From CAG-411 sp050875145 (GTDB lineage Bacteria; Bacillota; Clostridia; Lachnospirales; Lachnospiraceae): a DNA stretch of 64,000 nt. The translations under genes were made by a program, and so were the position numbers. The notes under the pieces are model-generated. The model saw only the letters and a list, made by a program, of their open reading frames with translations. It was not told the DNA's origin and did no database searches. Below are positions 35,806 to 45,465 of the stretch, one piece after another (position 1 is the stretch's first letter; each line of letters begins with the position of its first letter). The DNA is taken from assembly GCA_050875145.1 (NCBI GenBank), contig JBNMLH010000012.1:48186-112185 (forward strand). Reading direction: 5' to 3'.

Positions 35806-35869
35806 GCACATAAAGAAAGGCAACCTCGTCCAAGCTAGCTTGGAAAAGAGGTTGCCTTTCTTTATGTGC
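35806..35869 (+). terminator. Very long hairpin downstream of ferredoxin
   Basis: A perfect 22-bp stem (35806-35827 / 35848-35869) encloses the 14-nt palindrome CCAAGCTAGCTTGG (35830-35843). The T-rich part (TTTCTTTATG) is inside the right arm and there is no T run after it. A small GCACG/CGTGC stem precedes it. It acts as a terminator or an mRNA 3' stabiliser. Confidence 0.7.
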
Positions 35870-36108
35870 ATAGGTAATCAATCATCAGATACCAATGTAT
35901 GGAGCAATGATGACTGCATTCAGAAAGGCATTTAAGCGTTGGTTACAGTAGAAAATCTTAAAAAGGGAAGCGGATGTCATAAAGAAAAATGAAAAAAGTG
36001 CCAATGATTACTTGACACAAACAATTATTTTTTTCAGGTTGACTTTTTTGAGGGGATAGAATATAGTAAAATTAAGAGTTCATTCGTAATTATAGGGGGG
36101 TGTATACA

Positions 36109-36348
36109 ATGAAACGAGATGAGAAATTTAATTTAATCAATGAATTGAGTGTGGCGGTCACAGATAAAACTGTTTATGATCATGAATTAAAAGATGATAG
36201 GGTAGAATATTTGGCAAATACAAAAGCATTAAAAATCAATGGGGCGTTAGACTTAAAAAAGGACGAAGAAAATAAAGTACAGGAAGAAGAATCAGAAGAA
36301 GAGTTATTTGCAAGAATTTATGCAGAAAGAAAGGCATCTACACATTAA
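36109..36348 (+). CDS. Hypothetical small protein, 79 aa
   Basis: The ATG at 36109 has AGGGGGGTG just upstream; a GTG at 36100 would lie inside that site. Highly charged and predicted helical (ENKVQEEESEEELFARIYAERKAS), with no membrane segment or known domain. Its own terminator follows. Function unknown. Confidence 0.6.
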   Translation: MKRDEKFNLINELSVAVTDKTVYDHELKDDRVEYLANTKALKINGALDLKKDEENKVQEEESEEELFARIYAERKASTH

Positions 36349-36375
36349 ATATAAAAAGAGAATACTATAACAAGG

Positions 36376-36411
36376 AAGGTTTCCATTTAAAGCAGATGGA
36401 AACCTTTTTTT
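36376..36411 (+). terminator. Intrinsic terminator
   Basis: AAGGTTTCCAT (36376-36386) / ATGGAAACCTT (36396-36406) with a run of T. Confidence 0.88.
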
Positions 36412-36873
36412 GTAGTGTTATTATAGTGTTATCTAAAGATTTGCCCTTAGGTATATGAAAGGAAAACTTTATATGTATTCCAATAGTCTGATATAAATGC
36501 ACCTTTGTAACAAAAGGTGTGTTTTTGTGTGTATAAAAAAATCAGTTCAGATGTAATTAAATTATCTGAGATTAGGCAAGTAAAGAACAGAATAATTACC
36601 TCTCATCCCATTTGAATAGCTATCTGCGGTTACAAAAAGGTTACAAATTAAATGGTTACAAAAAAAGAAACAGGAACAAAGTAGCATATTAAATGTAACC
36701 AATTTGTGGATATTTTACAACAAAAAAGAGTAAAATTTCAGTTTTTAAACAAGGAACAAAGCAAAGTAACAATACATATGTTCGGGGTTTTTTTGCAAAA
36801 AAAATGGATTTATTATTAACGTAGGGGTTAGGGAATAAGGTAAAAAATATAAGCTATTTAAGGAGGAATTATT
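36412..36873 (+). other. Long upstream region of the Big2 protein gene
   Basis: About 460 nt without a gene. It holds a short terminator-like hairpin CACCTTT (36500-36506) / AAAGGTG (36513-36519) with TTTTTG, the GGTTACAAA boxes at 36628-36662, two AGGAACAAAG copies near 36672 and 36753, and a long A/T-rich stretch before the AGGAGG ribosome site. Confidence 0.55.
36628..36662 (-). promoter_or_regulatory. Three GGTTACAAA boxes; two form a WalR-type site
   Basis: GGTTACAAA at 36628, 36639 and 36654. On the minus strand the first pair reads TGTAAC-CTTTT-TGTAAC, exactly the WalR (YycF) half-site TGTWAH twice with N5. WalR controls cell-wall genes in Firmicutes. They lie about 220-245 nt before a secreted surface protein gene. 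Confidence 0.5.
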
Positions 36874-37719
36874 ATGAGTGGAGTAAAAAAGGGAGCAAAA
36901 TTATTAGCATGGATGGCAGCAATGTCAATGGTAACAGGTGTAACATTTTCGGGTACTACATTATATGCGGCAACAGATAATTATGATGACGAAGATTATG
37001 ATTACGATGAAGATTGGGAAGATGTAGATGAGGATGAAGACTGGGAGGATGTAGAAACACCTGAATTGAGTGATGAAAAAGTATCTATGAAGATTGGAGA
37101 AATATATCAACTGGATGTAGACGGTGATTATGATTCTATTTCATGGTCTACCAATGGGAAAAGCGTAGCAACCGTATCCAGTGATGGAACTGTAAAAGCA
37201 AAAGGAGTAGGAACTGCAACAATTACAGCAGAAGTAAAATGTACAGAGTATAATACAGATGATGCGGACGAAGCAGATGAATTTGACTATTATGCAGAAG
37301 ATTATTCTGATGATGAGTATGATGATATGAACGATGAAGATTATGATTCTGATGAAGACGAAGATTATGATACAGATGATGATAGCTGGGATGACAGCGA
37401 GGAAGATGCAGATGAGGATGACTGGAGTGATGACGAGGAAGAAGGAACAGAAGTAACTTACAGACTTACTTGCATCATTAACGTAAAAGCACCAAATGTA
37501 AAATTAAATGCAACAAAAGTAACTTTGAAGAAGGAAAAAACAAAGAAGCTGAATGTAGCAGGGGCAAATAAAGCAAAAATAAAATGGAATACAAATAAGA
37601 AATCCGTTGCTAAAGTTTCTGCAAATGGAACAGTAACTGCTGTAAAAAAGGGGAAAGCAGTAATTACGGCAAAGGTATATGGAAAAACTTTAAAATGTAG
37701 CGTTACAGTAAAAAAATAA
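36874..37719 (+). CDS. Secreted Big2-domain protein with extreme acidic and basic segments
   Basis: 281 aa. The signal peptide ends near TLYAA. Asp/Glu/Tyr-rich stretches (about residues 38-60 and 130-200) interrupt a first bacterial Ig-like Big2 domain (VSMKIGEIYQLDV to GVGTATITAEV). A second Big2 domain at the C-terminus is strongly basic (VTLKKEKTKKLNV to KGKAVITAKVYGK). The protein is thus split into an acidic and a cationic part, which could drive self-association, Ca or wall binding. No anchor motif is seen. AGGAGG lies upstream. Confidence 0.82.
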   Translation: MSGVKKGAKLLAWMAAMSMVTGVTFSGTTLYAATDNYDDEDYDYDEDWEDVDEDEDWEDVETPELSDEKVSMKIGEIYQLDVDGDYDSISWSTNGKSVATVSSDGTVKAKGVGTATITAEVKCTEYNTDDADEADEFDYYAEDYSDDEYDDMNDEDYDSDEDEDYDTDDDSWDDSEEDADEDDWSDDEEEGTEVTYRLTCIINVKAPNVKLNATKVTLKKEKTKKLNVAGANKAKIKWNTNKKSVAKVSANGTVTAVKKGKAVITAKVYGKTLKCSVTVKK

Positions 37720-37753
37720 CAGTTGTAATATAGTAAAAGAATAAAGGTTTCTT

Positions 37754-37782
37754 TTGTGAGAGTGGATGGAATGTGTTACAAT
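37754..37782 (+). promoter_or_regulatory. Promoter of addB-addA
   Basis: TTGTGA (37754-37759), 17 nt, TACAAT (37777-37782). A perfect 9-bp stem TTTATAGGA (37813-37821) / TCCTATAAA (37829-37837) lies in the leader. Confidence 0.55.
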
Positions 37783-37935
37783 AGACACAGGAAAGAAGCT
37801 CTCCTTTTTTATTTTATAGGAAAATACGTCCTATAAAGAAAAAACACTCCGCGGGATGTGCACAGATGCGAAAGGAAGTATCTTACAGTACCACAAATAA
37901 AAGGTTTGCAAAAGGGAGATGTTAGGAGGAAGTAT

Positions 37936-40900
37936 ATGGCGATTAACTTAGTGTTAGGAAGAGCAAGAGATGGAAAATCAGCCAAAGTATATAAAAAAAT
38001 CATAGAAAAGTCATTGGAAAATCCAGACAAATCTTATTTTGTGATTGTTCCGGAACAGTTTACGATGCAGACCCAACTGGAGTTGGTACAACTGCATCCA
38101 AACAGGGGAATTTCTAATATAGATGTATTAAGTTTTATGCGTTTGGCATATCGTGTATTTCAACAACAAGGTGGAATGCAAAAGACGGTATTAGAAGATA
38201 CGGGAAAAAGCATGTTGGTTCGTCGAGTGATTGAAGAAAAGCAGGAACAATTAAAGGTATTTAAAAATTATGCGAAAAAACCAGGTTATGTAAGTGAAAT
38301 CAAATCTCTTTTATCAGAATTTTATCAGTATGAGATTAAGGAAGAAAGAATGAAAGAGATGCTTGCAATTGCAAAAGATAACCAACCTATGTTGCAGCGA
38401 AAGTTGGAAGATATGCAAGTTGTGTATGAGGGATTTGAAGAACTTTTAGCAGAAAAATATATTACGGCAGAGGAAATATTAGATGTGTTGACAGAGAGAC
38501 TGGAGCAATACGATGCCTTGAAAAATACAACCGTTGTGTTGGATGGTTATACAGGATTTACACCAGTACAATATAAACTTCTTCGGAAGTTGATAAGACT
38601 TTGTGATGAGGTCATTGTAACAATTACGATTGATCCGTTTGAAAAAGAAGTATATCAAAGGCAGGAATTTTCGCTATTTCATTTGTCCAGAGAAACGGTG
38701 GATAAGTTAAAAAGGATTGCAGAGGAAGAAGGCGTTTCCTGTAAGGAGACAAAGGTAAAAGAGTGGAAAGAGGAAGGTAGCAGTTATCTTGCATGCCTGG
38801 AGGAAAACTTATATCGTTTTTCTGTGCAACCTTATGAAGAATATTGTAAAAGAAAAGGATTTGAACAGGAGAAAGAACAGGATATAGCCTTTTTTGCAGC
38901 CAGAACCATGGAGGGAGAAGTCTCTTACACTATAAGAGAAATCAAGCATCTGATTCAAAAGAAAGAGTATCGTTATCGGGATATTGCTATTGTAACAGGA
39001 GATATGGAGCAATATGGTCGGTTGTTGGAAAAGGCATGTAGAGAGGAGAAGATTCCTTGTTTTATAGACTATAAAAAGGACATTTTAGGAAATCCGTTGG
39101 TAGAATTTTTAAGAACAGTACTTCAACTTTTTGTAAGAAATTTTGATTATGAAAGTGTGTTTCGGTATTTGCGATGCGGATTGGCAGATATGAGGGCGGA
39201 ACAGGTAGATATATTAGAAAATTATGTATTAGCAATGGGTATTAAGGGGTATAGCCGTTGGAATAAAAAGTGGGAGCGAATTTTTGAAAAAGATTGCAAG
39301 GAGGAAGAAGAAAAAAAGAACAAATTGGAAAGTTACAATGCATTACGTGTACAATTTATTTCGTCTTTTGAAAACTTACGGACTGTTTTTTCAAAAAGAG
39401 AGCAAACAATCCGGCAATATGTGACTGCATTGCATGCGTTTATGTTGGAGCAGGAAATTTATCAGAAATTAAAAGCATATGAGAGAAAATTTGAGGAGCA
39501 GGGAGAGCGAATGCTTGCAAAAGAGTATGCGCAGGTATATGAGCTTGTATTGGGTATTTTTGATAAACTGGTTGAGCTTTTAGGGGATGAGACTGTTACG
39601 GTAGCGGAATTGGGAGACTTGTTAGAGACTGGGTATACGGAAGTGAAGGTAGGCTTGATACCACCGGGAGTTGATCAGGTTTTAGTTGGAGATGTGGAGC
39701 GAACCCGCCTGAAAGAAATTAAAGCATTGTTCTTTTTAGGGGTGAATGAAGGTATTGTACCAAAGAATAGCTCCTCTGGTGGTTTGTTGTCGGATATGGA
39801 AAGAGAGATGCTTGCACAAAATCAGATTACATTGGCACCAACTGCAAGGGAAACGGTATATACGCAACAGTTCTATTTCTATCTAAACCTAACAAAACCA
39901 CAAAATAAGCTATATTTAACGTATCATAAAGTAAATGGAGAAGGAAAACCTGCACTGGCATCCAGTCTTTTAAGACAGGTACAAAAAATTGTTCCCAATG
40001 TAGAAGAAAAGACGGAGAGGACGGTTGATTTAACGGCGGATATTACAATAGAACAAATGGAGCGAGTGCTAGGAAATTCCATGGGAAAAGCGTATCTGTT
40101 AGATGGAATTAGAAAAATAGGTGTGGAGGAATTTGCGGATTGGTGGAAGGAACTGTTGTCTTTTCATATAAAATTTGCAAAACAAGATATCCGAACATGG
40201 AAACATTGGGAACAGATTTTAGATGGATTGGCATTTCAAAATACAGAAAATAATTTGTCAAAACAGGTTGCAGAGGCATTGTATGGAAAGCAATTAAAAA
40301 ACAGTGTTACAAGAATAGAAAAATATGCGGCTTGTGCGTATGCGCACTTTTTACAATATGGGCTTCGCTTACAGGAGAGACAGGAGTTTCAGTTTAAAAG
40401 TGTAGACTTTGGAAATATTTTTCACGAAGTATTGCGACGTTTGCCAAAGGCATTGGAAACAAAAAATCTTGGCTGGCGAACGGCGGAAGAAACAGAACTT
40501 TATGAAGCTGTGGATTTGTGTATGAAACAGCTTGTAGAAGAATATGGAAATTCTATTTTATTGAGCAGTGAAAAGAATCTATATATGGTTGCCAGAATGA
40601 CTAGAATTTTGAAACGTACGGTATGGGCATTGGCACAGCAATTAAAGGAAGGTGCATTTGAACCTACGGGATACGAAATAAAATTCGATTTTTCGGATGG
40701 ACTGGATTCGGCAAGAATGGATTTAGGCGATGAGCATACGATGCGTCTGAGTGGACAGATTGACCGTTTAGATGCGTTGCAGGATGGAGAGAAGGTTCTT
40801 TTAAAAGTCATTGACTATAAATCAGGGAAAATGACCTTTTCTTTGTCTAATTTATATTATGGATTACAGATGCAGTTGGTAGTGTATATGAATGCAGCAG

Positions 40901-41484
40901 CCGAATTTACAAAAGACAAATATCCCGAAAAAGAAATCGAGACAGCAGGCATTTTTTACTATAATATGGATGATCCAATTGTAACAAAAGATGAGGAAGA
41001 AGCCGTAAATCAGGCGTTGTTAAAGGCGTTAAAGATGAATGGACTTGTAAACCGAGATAGCCATGTGATTCCTTTGTTGGATCAGGCATTTGCCGCAGGA
41101 GAAGAACAAAAAGATACGTTAAAAGGATCGGTGAAATCATGGATTATTCCGGTAGAAACGGTAAAAGATGGTGGGATAGGAAAACGTTCCAATGTAATGG
41201 ATAAAAAAGGATTTGAAACGATAGGTGCCTATGTAAAGCATAAGATTTCCAAAGAGGGAAAAGAAATTTTTGATGGAAATATTCAGATAGAACCTTATCG
41301 ACAGAAGGATCGTACTGCCTGTGCTTATTGTCCTTATCTACCGATATGTGGGTTTGATCCTAAATTGCCGGGAAATGCGTACAGGGAATTTCAGGAGTTG
41401 AAAACAGAAGAAGCAGTTGCGCAGATGCAAAGGGAGCTGAATGGAGAGAAGCAATCAGATGGAGGAAATACACATGGGGAATAA
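37936..41484 (+). CDS. addB: ATP-dependent helicase/nuclease subunit AddB
   Basis: Subunit of the AddAB enzyme that resects double-strand breaks for RecA loading. The start at 37936 (MAINLVLGRARDGKS) has AGGAGGA 5 nt upstream, which rules out the GTG 26 codons earlier. The Walker-like GRARDGKS lies near the N-terminus. A PD-(D/E)XK nuclease domain near residues 950-1080 includes VIDYKSGK and the GLQMQLVVYM segment. The AddB iron-sulfur cysteines end the protein (ACAYCPYLPIC plus the upstream Cys in YAACAYAHFLQYGL). About 1180 aa is normal. It overlaps addA by 11 nt. Confidence 0.95.
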   Translation: MAINLVLGRARDGKSAKVYKKIIEKSLENPDKSYFVIVPEQFTMQTQLELVQLHPNRGISNIDVLSFMRLAYRVFQQQGGMQKTVLEDTGKSMLVRRVIEEKQEQLKVFKNYAKKPGYVSEIKSLLSEFYQYEIKEERMKEMLAIAKDNQPMLQRKLEDMQVVYEGFEELLAEKYITAEEILDVLTERLEQYDALKNTTVVLDGYTGFTPVQYKLLRKLIRLCDEVIVTITIDPFEKEVYQRQEFSLFHLSRETVDKLKRIAEEEGVSCKETKVKEWKEEGSSYLACLEENLYRFSVQPYEEYCKRKGFEQEKEQDIAFFAARTMEGEVSYTIREIKHLIQKKEYRYRDIAIVTGDMEQYGRLLEKACREEKIPCFIDYKKDILGNPLVEFLRTVLQLFVRNFDYESVFRYLRCGLADMRAEQVDILENYVLAMGIKGYSRWNKKWERIFEKDCKEEEEKKNKLESYNALRVQFISSFENLRTVFSKREQTIRQYVTALHAFMLEQEIYQKLKAYERKFEEQGERMLAKEYAQVYELVLGIFDKLVELLGDETVTVAELGDLLETGYTEVKVGLIPPGVDQVLVGDVERTRLKEIKALFFLGVNEGIVPKNSSSGGLLSDMEREMLAQNQITLAPTARETVYTQQFYFYLNLTKPQNKLYLTYHKVNGEGKPALASSLLRQVQKIVPNVEEKTERTVDLTADITIEQMERVLGNSMGKAYLLDGIRKIGVEEFADWWKELLSFHIKFAKQDIRTWKHWEQILDGLAFQNTENNLSKQVAEALYGKQLKNSVTRIEKYAACAYAHFLQYGLRLQERQEFQFKSVDFGNIFHEVLRRLPKALETKNLGWRTAEETELYEAVDLCMKQLVEEYGNSILLSSEKNLYMVARMTRILKRTVWALAQQLKEGAFEPTGYEIKFDFSDGLDSARMDLGDEHTMRLSGQIDRLDALQDGEKVLLKVIDYKSGKMTFSLSNLYYGLQMQLVVYMNAAAEFTKDKYPEKEIETAGIFYYNMDDPIVTKDEEEAVNQALLKALKMNGLVNRDSHVIPLLDQAFAAGEEQKDTLKGSVKSWIIPVETVKDGGIGKRSNVMDKKGFETIGAYVKHKISKEGKEIFDGNIQIEPYRQKDRTACAYCPYLPICGFDPKLPGNAYREFQELKTEEAVAQMQRELNGEKQSDGGNTHGE

Positions 41485-44400
41485 AGGAGTATCATGGACA
41501 GAGCAACAGCAGCAGGTCATTGATGCACGAAAGAAGAATATACTGGTATCGGCAGCGGCAGGTTCCGGTAAAACAGCGGTGCTTGTGGAACGCATCATTA
41601 CTATGGTTTCCCAAAAAGAAAATCCAGTCGATATTGACAAATTGTTAGTGGTAACGTTCACAAATGCCGCTGCCGCCGAAATGAGTGAACGAATCTTACA
41701 GGCATTGGAAAAAAAGGCAGAAGAAGAACCGGAAAATATGCATTTGCGCAAACAGATTACGTTGGTTAAAAATGCACATATTTGTACATTCCATAGTTTC
41801 TGTCAAAGTGTAATACGCAACCATTTTAACGAAATTGAATTAGACCCTAATTTCCGTATCGGAGATGATACCGAATTACAGTTAATGAAAAATGATGTGA
41901 TGGAAGCTTTATTTGAGGAGAAATATAAAGTTTATCGAGAAGAAAAAGAGCAGGCACAGGCAGAAAAGCGGGAAATGACCAAAGAGGAAGAAGCATTTAT
42001 CAATCTTGTGGAATGTTATGCAGGAAACAAAAGTGATGATGGATTACGAGAAATCATACTGCAACTGTATCATTTTGCCATGAGTTCACCTTGGCCGGAA
42101 GAATGGCTGGAAGAGAAAAAAAAGATGTACGAAGTAGCTACAATGGAGGAGTTAAATCAGACCGACTGGATGGAATTTTTGTTGCAATATCTTTCTCAAA
42201 TATTAGAGGGCATAAAAGAAAAGAATCGAACTGCTTTACAGATAGCTGCCGAAGCGGATGGACCTGAAATGTATCTGGATGCTTTATTGGATGATGAAGA
42301 ATATTTGGAAGCATTGTCTCAGAAGAAAAGTTACAAGGAATTGGGAGAATTGTTGACAGATCATAAATGGAAACGACTGTCTACGAAGAAGTCAGATCAG
42401 GTTAATGCGGAGAAGCGAGAGCAGGTCAAGGGCATTCGAGATGAAGTGAAAAAGACATTGGCAGATATGAGCAAACAATTTTTCTTTCAGAGTTCGGAAC
42501 AAATGCTTGCCGATATGCAGGAACAGAAAATGCCTATGTGTGCGCTATTGGACCTTACAATGGAATTTAAGACAAAATTTCAATGTGCAAAAGAAGAAAA
42601 ACGTGTGTTGGATTTTAATGATTTGGAACATTACGCATTAGCAATTCTTGTGGATGGGGAAGAACATGTTTCATCGGTTGTGGCAAAAGCATATAGCCAG
42701 CAATTTGTAGAAATTTTGGTAGATGAGTATCAGGATAGCAATGAAGTGCAGGAGACCATTTTACAGAGTATCTGTCAGGCGGATGAAAATGGTCCGAGTT
42801 TATTTATGGTAGGAGATGTGAAACAGAGTATTTATAAGTTTCGTATGGCGAGACCAGAGTTATTTATGAGAAAATATGCAGAATTTCCACTACAGGCTGG
42901 AACTGAGCAGAAATTAAGGATTGATCTGAGTAAAAATTTTAGAAGTCGTGGCGTAGTGCTGGATAGTGTAAATCGAATTTTTCAAGAGATTATGCGACAG
43001 TCACTTGGTGGTGTAGAATATGATGAGGCAGCAGCGTTGTATCTTGGAAATAAAGGATTTCCTCAAGAAGAGGGAGTATCGGATACAACGGAGTTATTGC
43101 TTTTTTGTGATGAAAATACAGATGTGGTAGAAGAGGAGATTAAAGAGGAAGAACAGAATGTGGAAACGTTATCTGCTATCGAAGTGGAGGCAAGAATGGT
43201 AGCGTCCCGTATTCAGGAACTGGTAGAGCAAGAGCATGGATTGAAGGTCGTGGATAAAAAGACGGGACTTTTAAGAAAGTGTGAATATGGGGACATTGTA
43301 ATTCTTCTTCGTACCATGAACAGATGGTCTGATGGGTATTTGGAAGTATTAAAAAATGCGGGGATACCTGTATATACAGAAACAAGAACCGGTTATTTTT
43401 CTACTTATGAAATACGAACTGTACTGCAATTTTTAAAAGTACTGGATAATCCAAGGCAGGATATTCCTCTGGCAGCGGTGATGCGTTCTATGTTTGGAAA
43501 ATTTACGGCAGAAGAAATGGCAGTGATGCGAAACTATCATCATGGAGAAACGCTTTACGATACAATAAAATATTACAAAGAAGAATATGAAAAGGAAGAA
43601 ACAGAGATAGATGTAAACCTAGGGAAACGGATACAGTCATTTTTGCTTCAAATCGAAACTTTTCGTGAAAGGATTCCTTATACACCGATACATCAGTTAT
43701 TAGAAGAAATCTATGAAGAAACTGGATATGCAGACTATGTTTCTGTTATGCCAAATGGTGCACAACGGAAGGAAAATCTCAAGATGCTCATCAATAAAGC
43801 ATTGGACTTGGAGGCAACGAATCAAAGTACCTTATTTCATTTTAATCGCTATATTGAAAAACTGCATAAATACGAAGTGGATTTTGGTGAGGCACTGGGA
43901 GCAGATTCGGCTGGAAATGCAGTACAGATTATGAGTATTCATAAAAGTAAAGGATTGGAGTTTCCAGTTGTAATTGTAGGTGCCATGTCAAAGAAATTTA
44001 ATAATCAAGATGCTCAAAGCAGGCTTGTACTTCATCTGGACTATGGTGTTGGTGCGGATGTGATAGATTACAAAATGCGAACCAAGATACCTTCTCTAAT
44101 AAAGAAAACAATTGCAAGAAAGAATACGTTAGATAATCTAGGTGAAGAGTTGCGTGTATTATATGTAGCATTAACCCGCGCCAAAGAAAAGTTGATTATG
44201 GCAGGAGTTGTGGAAAAAGAAGAAAAATTGAATGCTTGGAAAAACAAAACAAGTGATATGGATTATTTTACCCGCGTACATGCGAATAGTTATGCAGATT
44301 GGGTAGCACCTATCATTATGAAAGAAGATAGCGGACTGTTTTGTTGCAATGTAGTAGGGATGGAAGGTTTAGTGCAGACAGAAACGTTGCAGCAGATACA

Positions 44401-45196
44401 AAATGCGGTGAAAAAGAGTGAGTTAAATCAATGGAATACCGAAAAAGTGTATCAAAAAGAAATGGCTGAAAAATTGAAGGTGCAGACTGAGTATAAATAT
44501 GGGTTTGAAAATGAAAAAGATATAAAAAGCAAAATGACGGTTTCCGAGTTAAAACTTTTGGCAATGCAGGCTTCAGAGGAAACCGAGACAGGAATGTATC
44601 TTTTAGGGGAGCAAAAACCAAAGGAAAAAGAAATGGAGGAAACCCCTCTCCCGCAATTTTTAAAGCAGGAGGAACCTATTAAGGGAGCAAATAGAGGAAC
44701 TATTTATCATAGAGTTTTTGAGAAAATACGTTTCGAGCATATAAAGAAAGAAACAGATATTCTGACGGAGATAAAATGGATGCAGGAACAGGCATACTTG
44801 ACAAAAGAGGAAGCAAGTGTAGTATATCGAAAGGATATTTTCTTATTCGTAAGTTCTAAGATTGGACAGAGGATGAAACAGGCAGAAGAAAAAGGAAGGC
44901 TGTGGAGAGAGCAGCCATTTGTGATTGGGCTTCCTGCTGGTAAGGTAAAGCAGGAATGGAAGGGCAGTCAGGAACTTGTATTAATTCAGGGAATTATTGA
45001 TGCTTATTTTATAGAAGAAGACGAGATTGTTTTGGTAGATTACAAAACAGATCGAGTAAACTCTGCGGATGAGCTTATTCACAAATATAAGGAACAGCTT
45101 GCTTACTATCAGCGAGCTTTAGAGCAGATGACAGGGAAAAAGGTGAAAGAAAAAATCATTTACTCGGTGTCCTTAGGAACAGAAGTACCATTATAA
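41474..45196 (+). CDS. addA: ATP-dependent helicase/nuclease subunit AddA
   Basis: UvrD-like helicase with a C-terminal nuclease domain, partner of AddB. The start at 41474 (MGNKGVSWTEQQQQVI) has GGAGGA 7 nt upstream and overlaps the addB end by 11 nt, so coupled translation is likely. Motifs: Walker A AAAGSGKTAVL, motif Ia VTFTNAAAAEMSER, Walker B VEILVDEYQDSNEVQ, VGDVKQSIYKFR, the IMSIHKSKGLEFPVV motif and LRVLYVALTRAKEKL. The nuclease motif is LVDYKTDR near the C-terminus. About 1240 aa, typical. Confidence 0.96.
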   Translation: MGNKGVSWTEQQQQVIDARKKNILVSAAAGSGKTAVLVERIITMVSQKENPVDIDKLLVVTFTNAAAAEMSERILQALEKKAEEEPENMHLRKQITLVKNAHICTFHSFCQSVIRNHFNEIELDPNFRIGDDTELQLMKNDVMEALFEEKYKVYREEKEQAQAEKREMTKEEEAFINLVECYAGNKSDDGLREIILQLYHFAMSSPWPEEWLEEKKKMYEVATMEELNQTDWMEFLLQYLSQILEGIKEKNRTALQIAAEADGPEMYLDALLDDEEYLEALSQKKSYKELGELLTDHKWKRLSTKKSDQVNAEKREQVKGIRDEVKKTLADMSKQFFFQSSEQMLADMQEQKMPMCALLDLTMEFKTKFQCAKEEKRVLDFNDLEHYALAILVDGEEHVSSVVAKAYSQQFVEILVDEYQDSNEVQETILQSICQADENGPSLFMVGDVKQSIYKFRMARPELFMRKYAEFPLQAGTEQKLRIDLSKNFRSRGVVLDSVNRIFQEIMRQSLGGVEYDEAAALYLGNKGFPQEEGVSDTTELLLFCDENTDVVEEEIKEEEQNVETLSAIEVEARMVASRIQELVEQEHGLKVVDKKTGLLRKCEYGDIVILLRTMNRWSDGYLEVLKNAGIPVYTETRTGYFSTYEIRTVLQFLKVLDNPRQDIPLAAVMRSMFGKFTAEEMAVMRNYHHGETLYDTIKYYKEEYEKEETEIDVNLGKRIQSFLLQIETFRERIPYTPIHQLLEEIYEETGYADYVSVMPNGAQRKENLKMLINKALDLEATNQSTLFHFNRYIEKLHKYEVDFGEALGADSAGNAVQIMSIHKSKGLEFPVVIVGAMSKKFNNQDAQSRLVLHLDYGVGADVIDYKMRTKIPSLIKKTIARKNTLDNLGEELRVLYVALTRAKEKLIMAGVVEKEEKLNAWKNKTSDMDYFTRVHANSYADWVAPIIMKEDSGLFCCNVVGMEGLVQTETLQQIQNAVKKSELNQWNTEKVYQKEMAEKLKVQTEYKYGFENEKDIKSKMTVSELKLLAMQASEETETGMYLLGEQKPKEKEMEETPLPQFLKQEEPIKGANRGTIYHRVFEKIRFEHIKKETDILTEIKWMQEQAYLTKEEASVVYRKDIFLFVSSKIGQRMKQAEEKGRLWREQPFVIGLPAGKVKQEWKGSQELVLIQGIIDAYFIEEDEIVLVDYKTDRVNSADELIHKYKEQLAYYQRALEQMTGKKVKEKIIYSVSLGTEVPL

Positions 45197-45272
45197 TAGT
45201 AGAAACCTGCTATAGAATAGGAAAGGTTTTTACGAATGAAGCAGATAACACCTGTTTTAAGAGAAAAAGTCC

Positions 45273-45301
45273 TTGACATCTTGACAAAAGAGTGATAGGA
45301 T
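45273..45301 (+). promoter_or_regulatory. Promoter of rpoB-rpoC
   Basis: TTGACA (45273-45278), 17 nt, TAGGAT (45296-45301) with an extended TG. A second TTGACA at 45281 lacks a matching -10. Confidence 0.65.
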
Positions 45302-45325
45302 GAAAAATGCACTATTATGGTGTAG

Positions 45326-45362
45326 TATGCTTTAGAATCTGTCTAAATGACAGAAAAGCATA
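45326..45362 (+). promoter_or_regulatory. Hairpin in rpoB leader
   Basis: TATGCTTT (45326-45333) with TCTGTC (45338-45343) pairs to GACAGA (45349-45354) and AAAGCATA (45355-45362), with a 4-nt bulge on one side. No T run follows, so it is a leader structure and not a terminator; its role is unknown. Confidence 0.5.
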
Positions 45363-45465
45363 GGAAAATAACAGTAAAGTGTTTTTGTCCGTAGTGAAAG
45401 AAACAATTAATTTTCCCACAAAAAACGCGGATACACATAAAAAAATTCAAGGGGTGAAAACGTCA

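Noticed and set aside
36628..36662. GGTTACAAA repeats as replication iterons or a CRISPR array
   Set aside because: Only three 9-nt copies with unequal spacing and no rep or cas gene; the WalR pattern explains them better.
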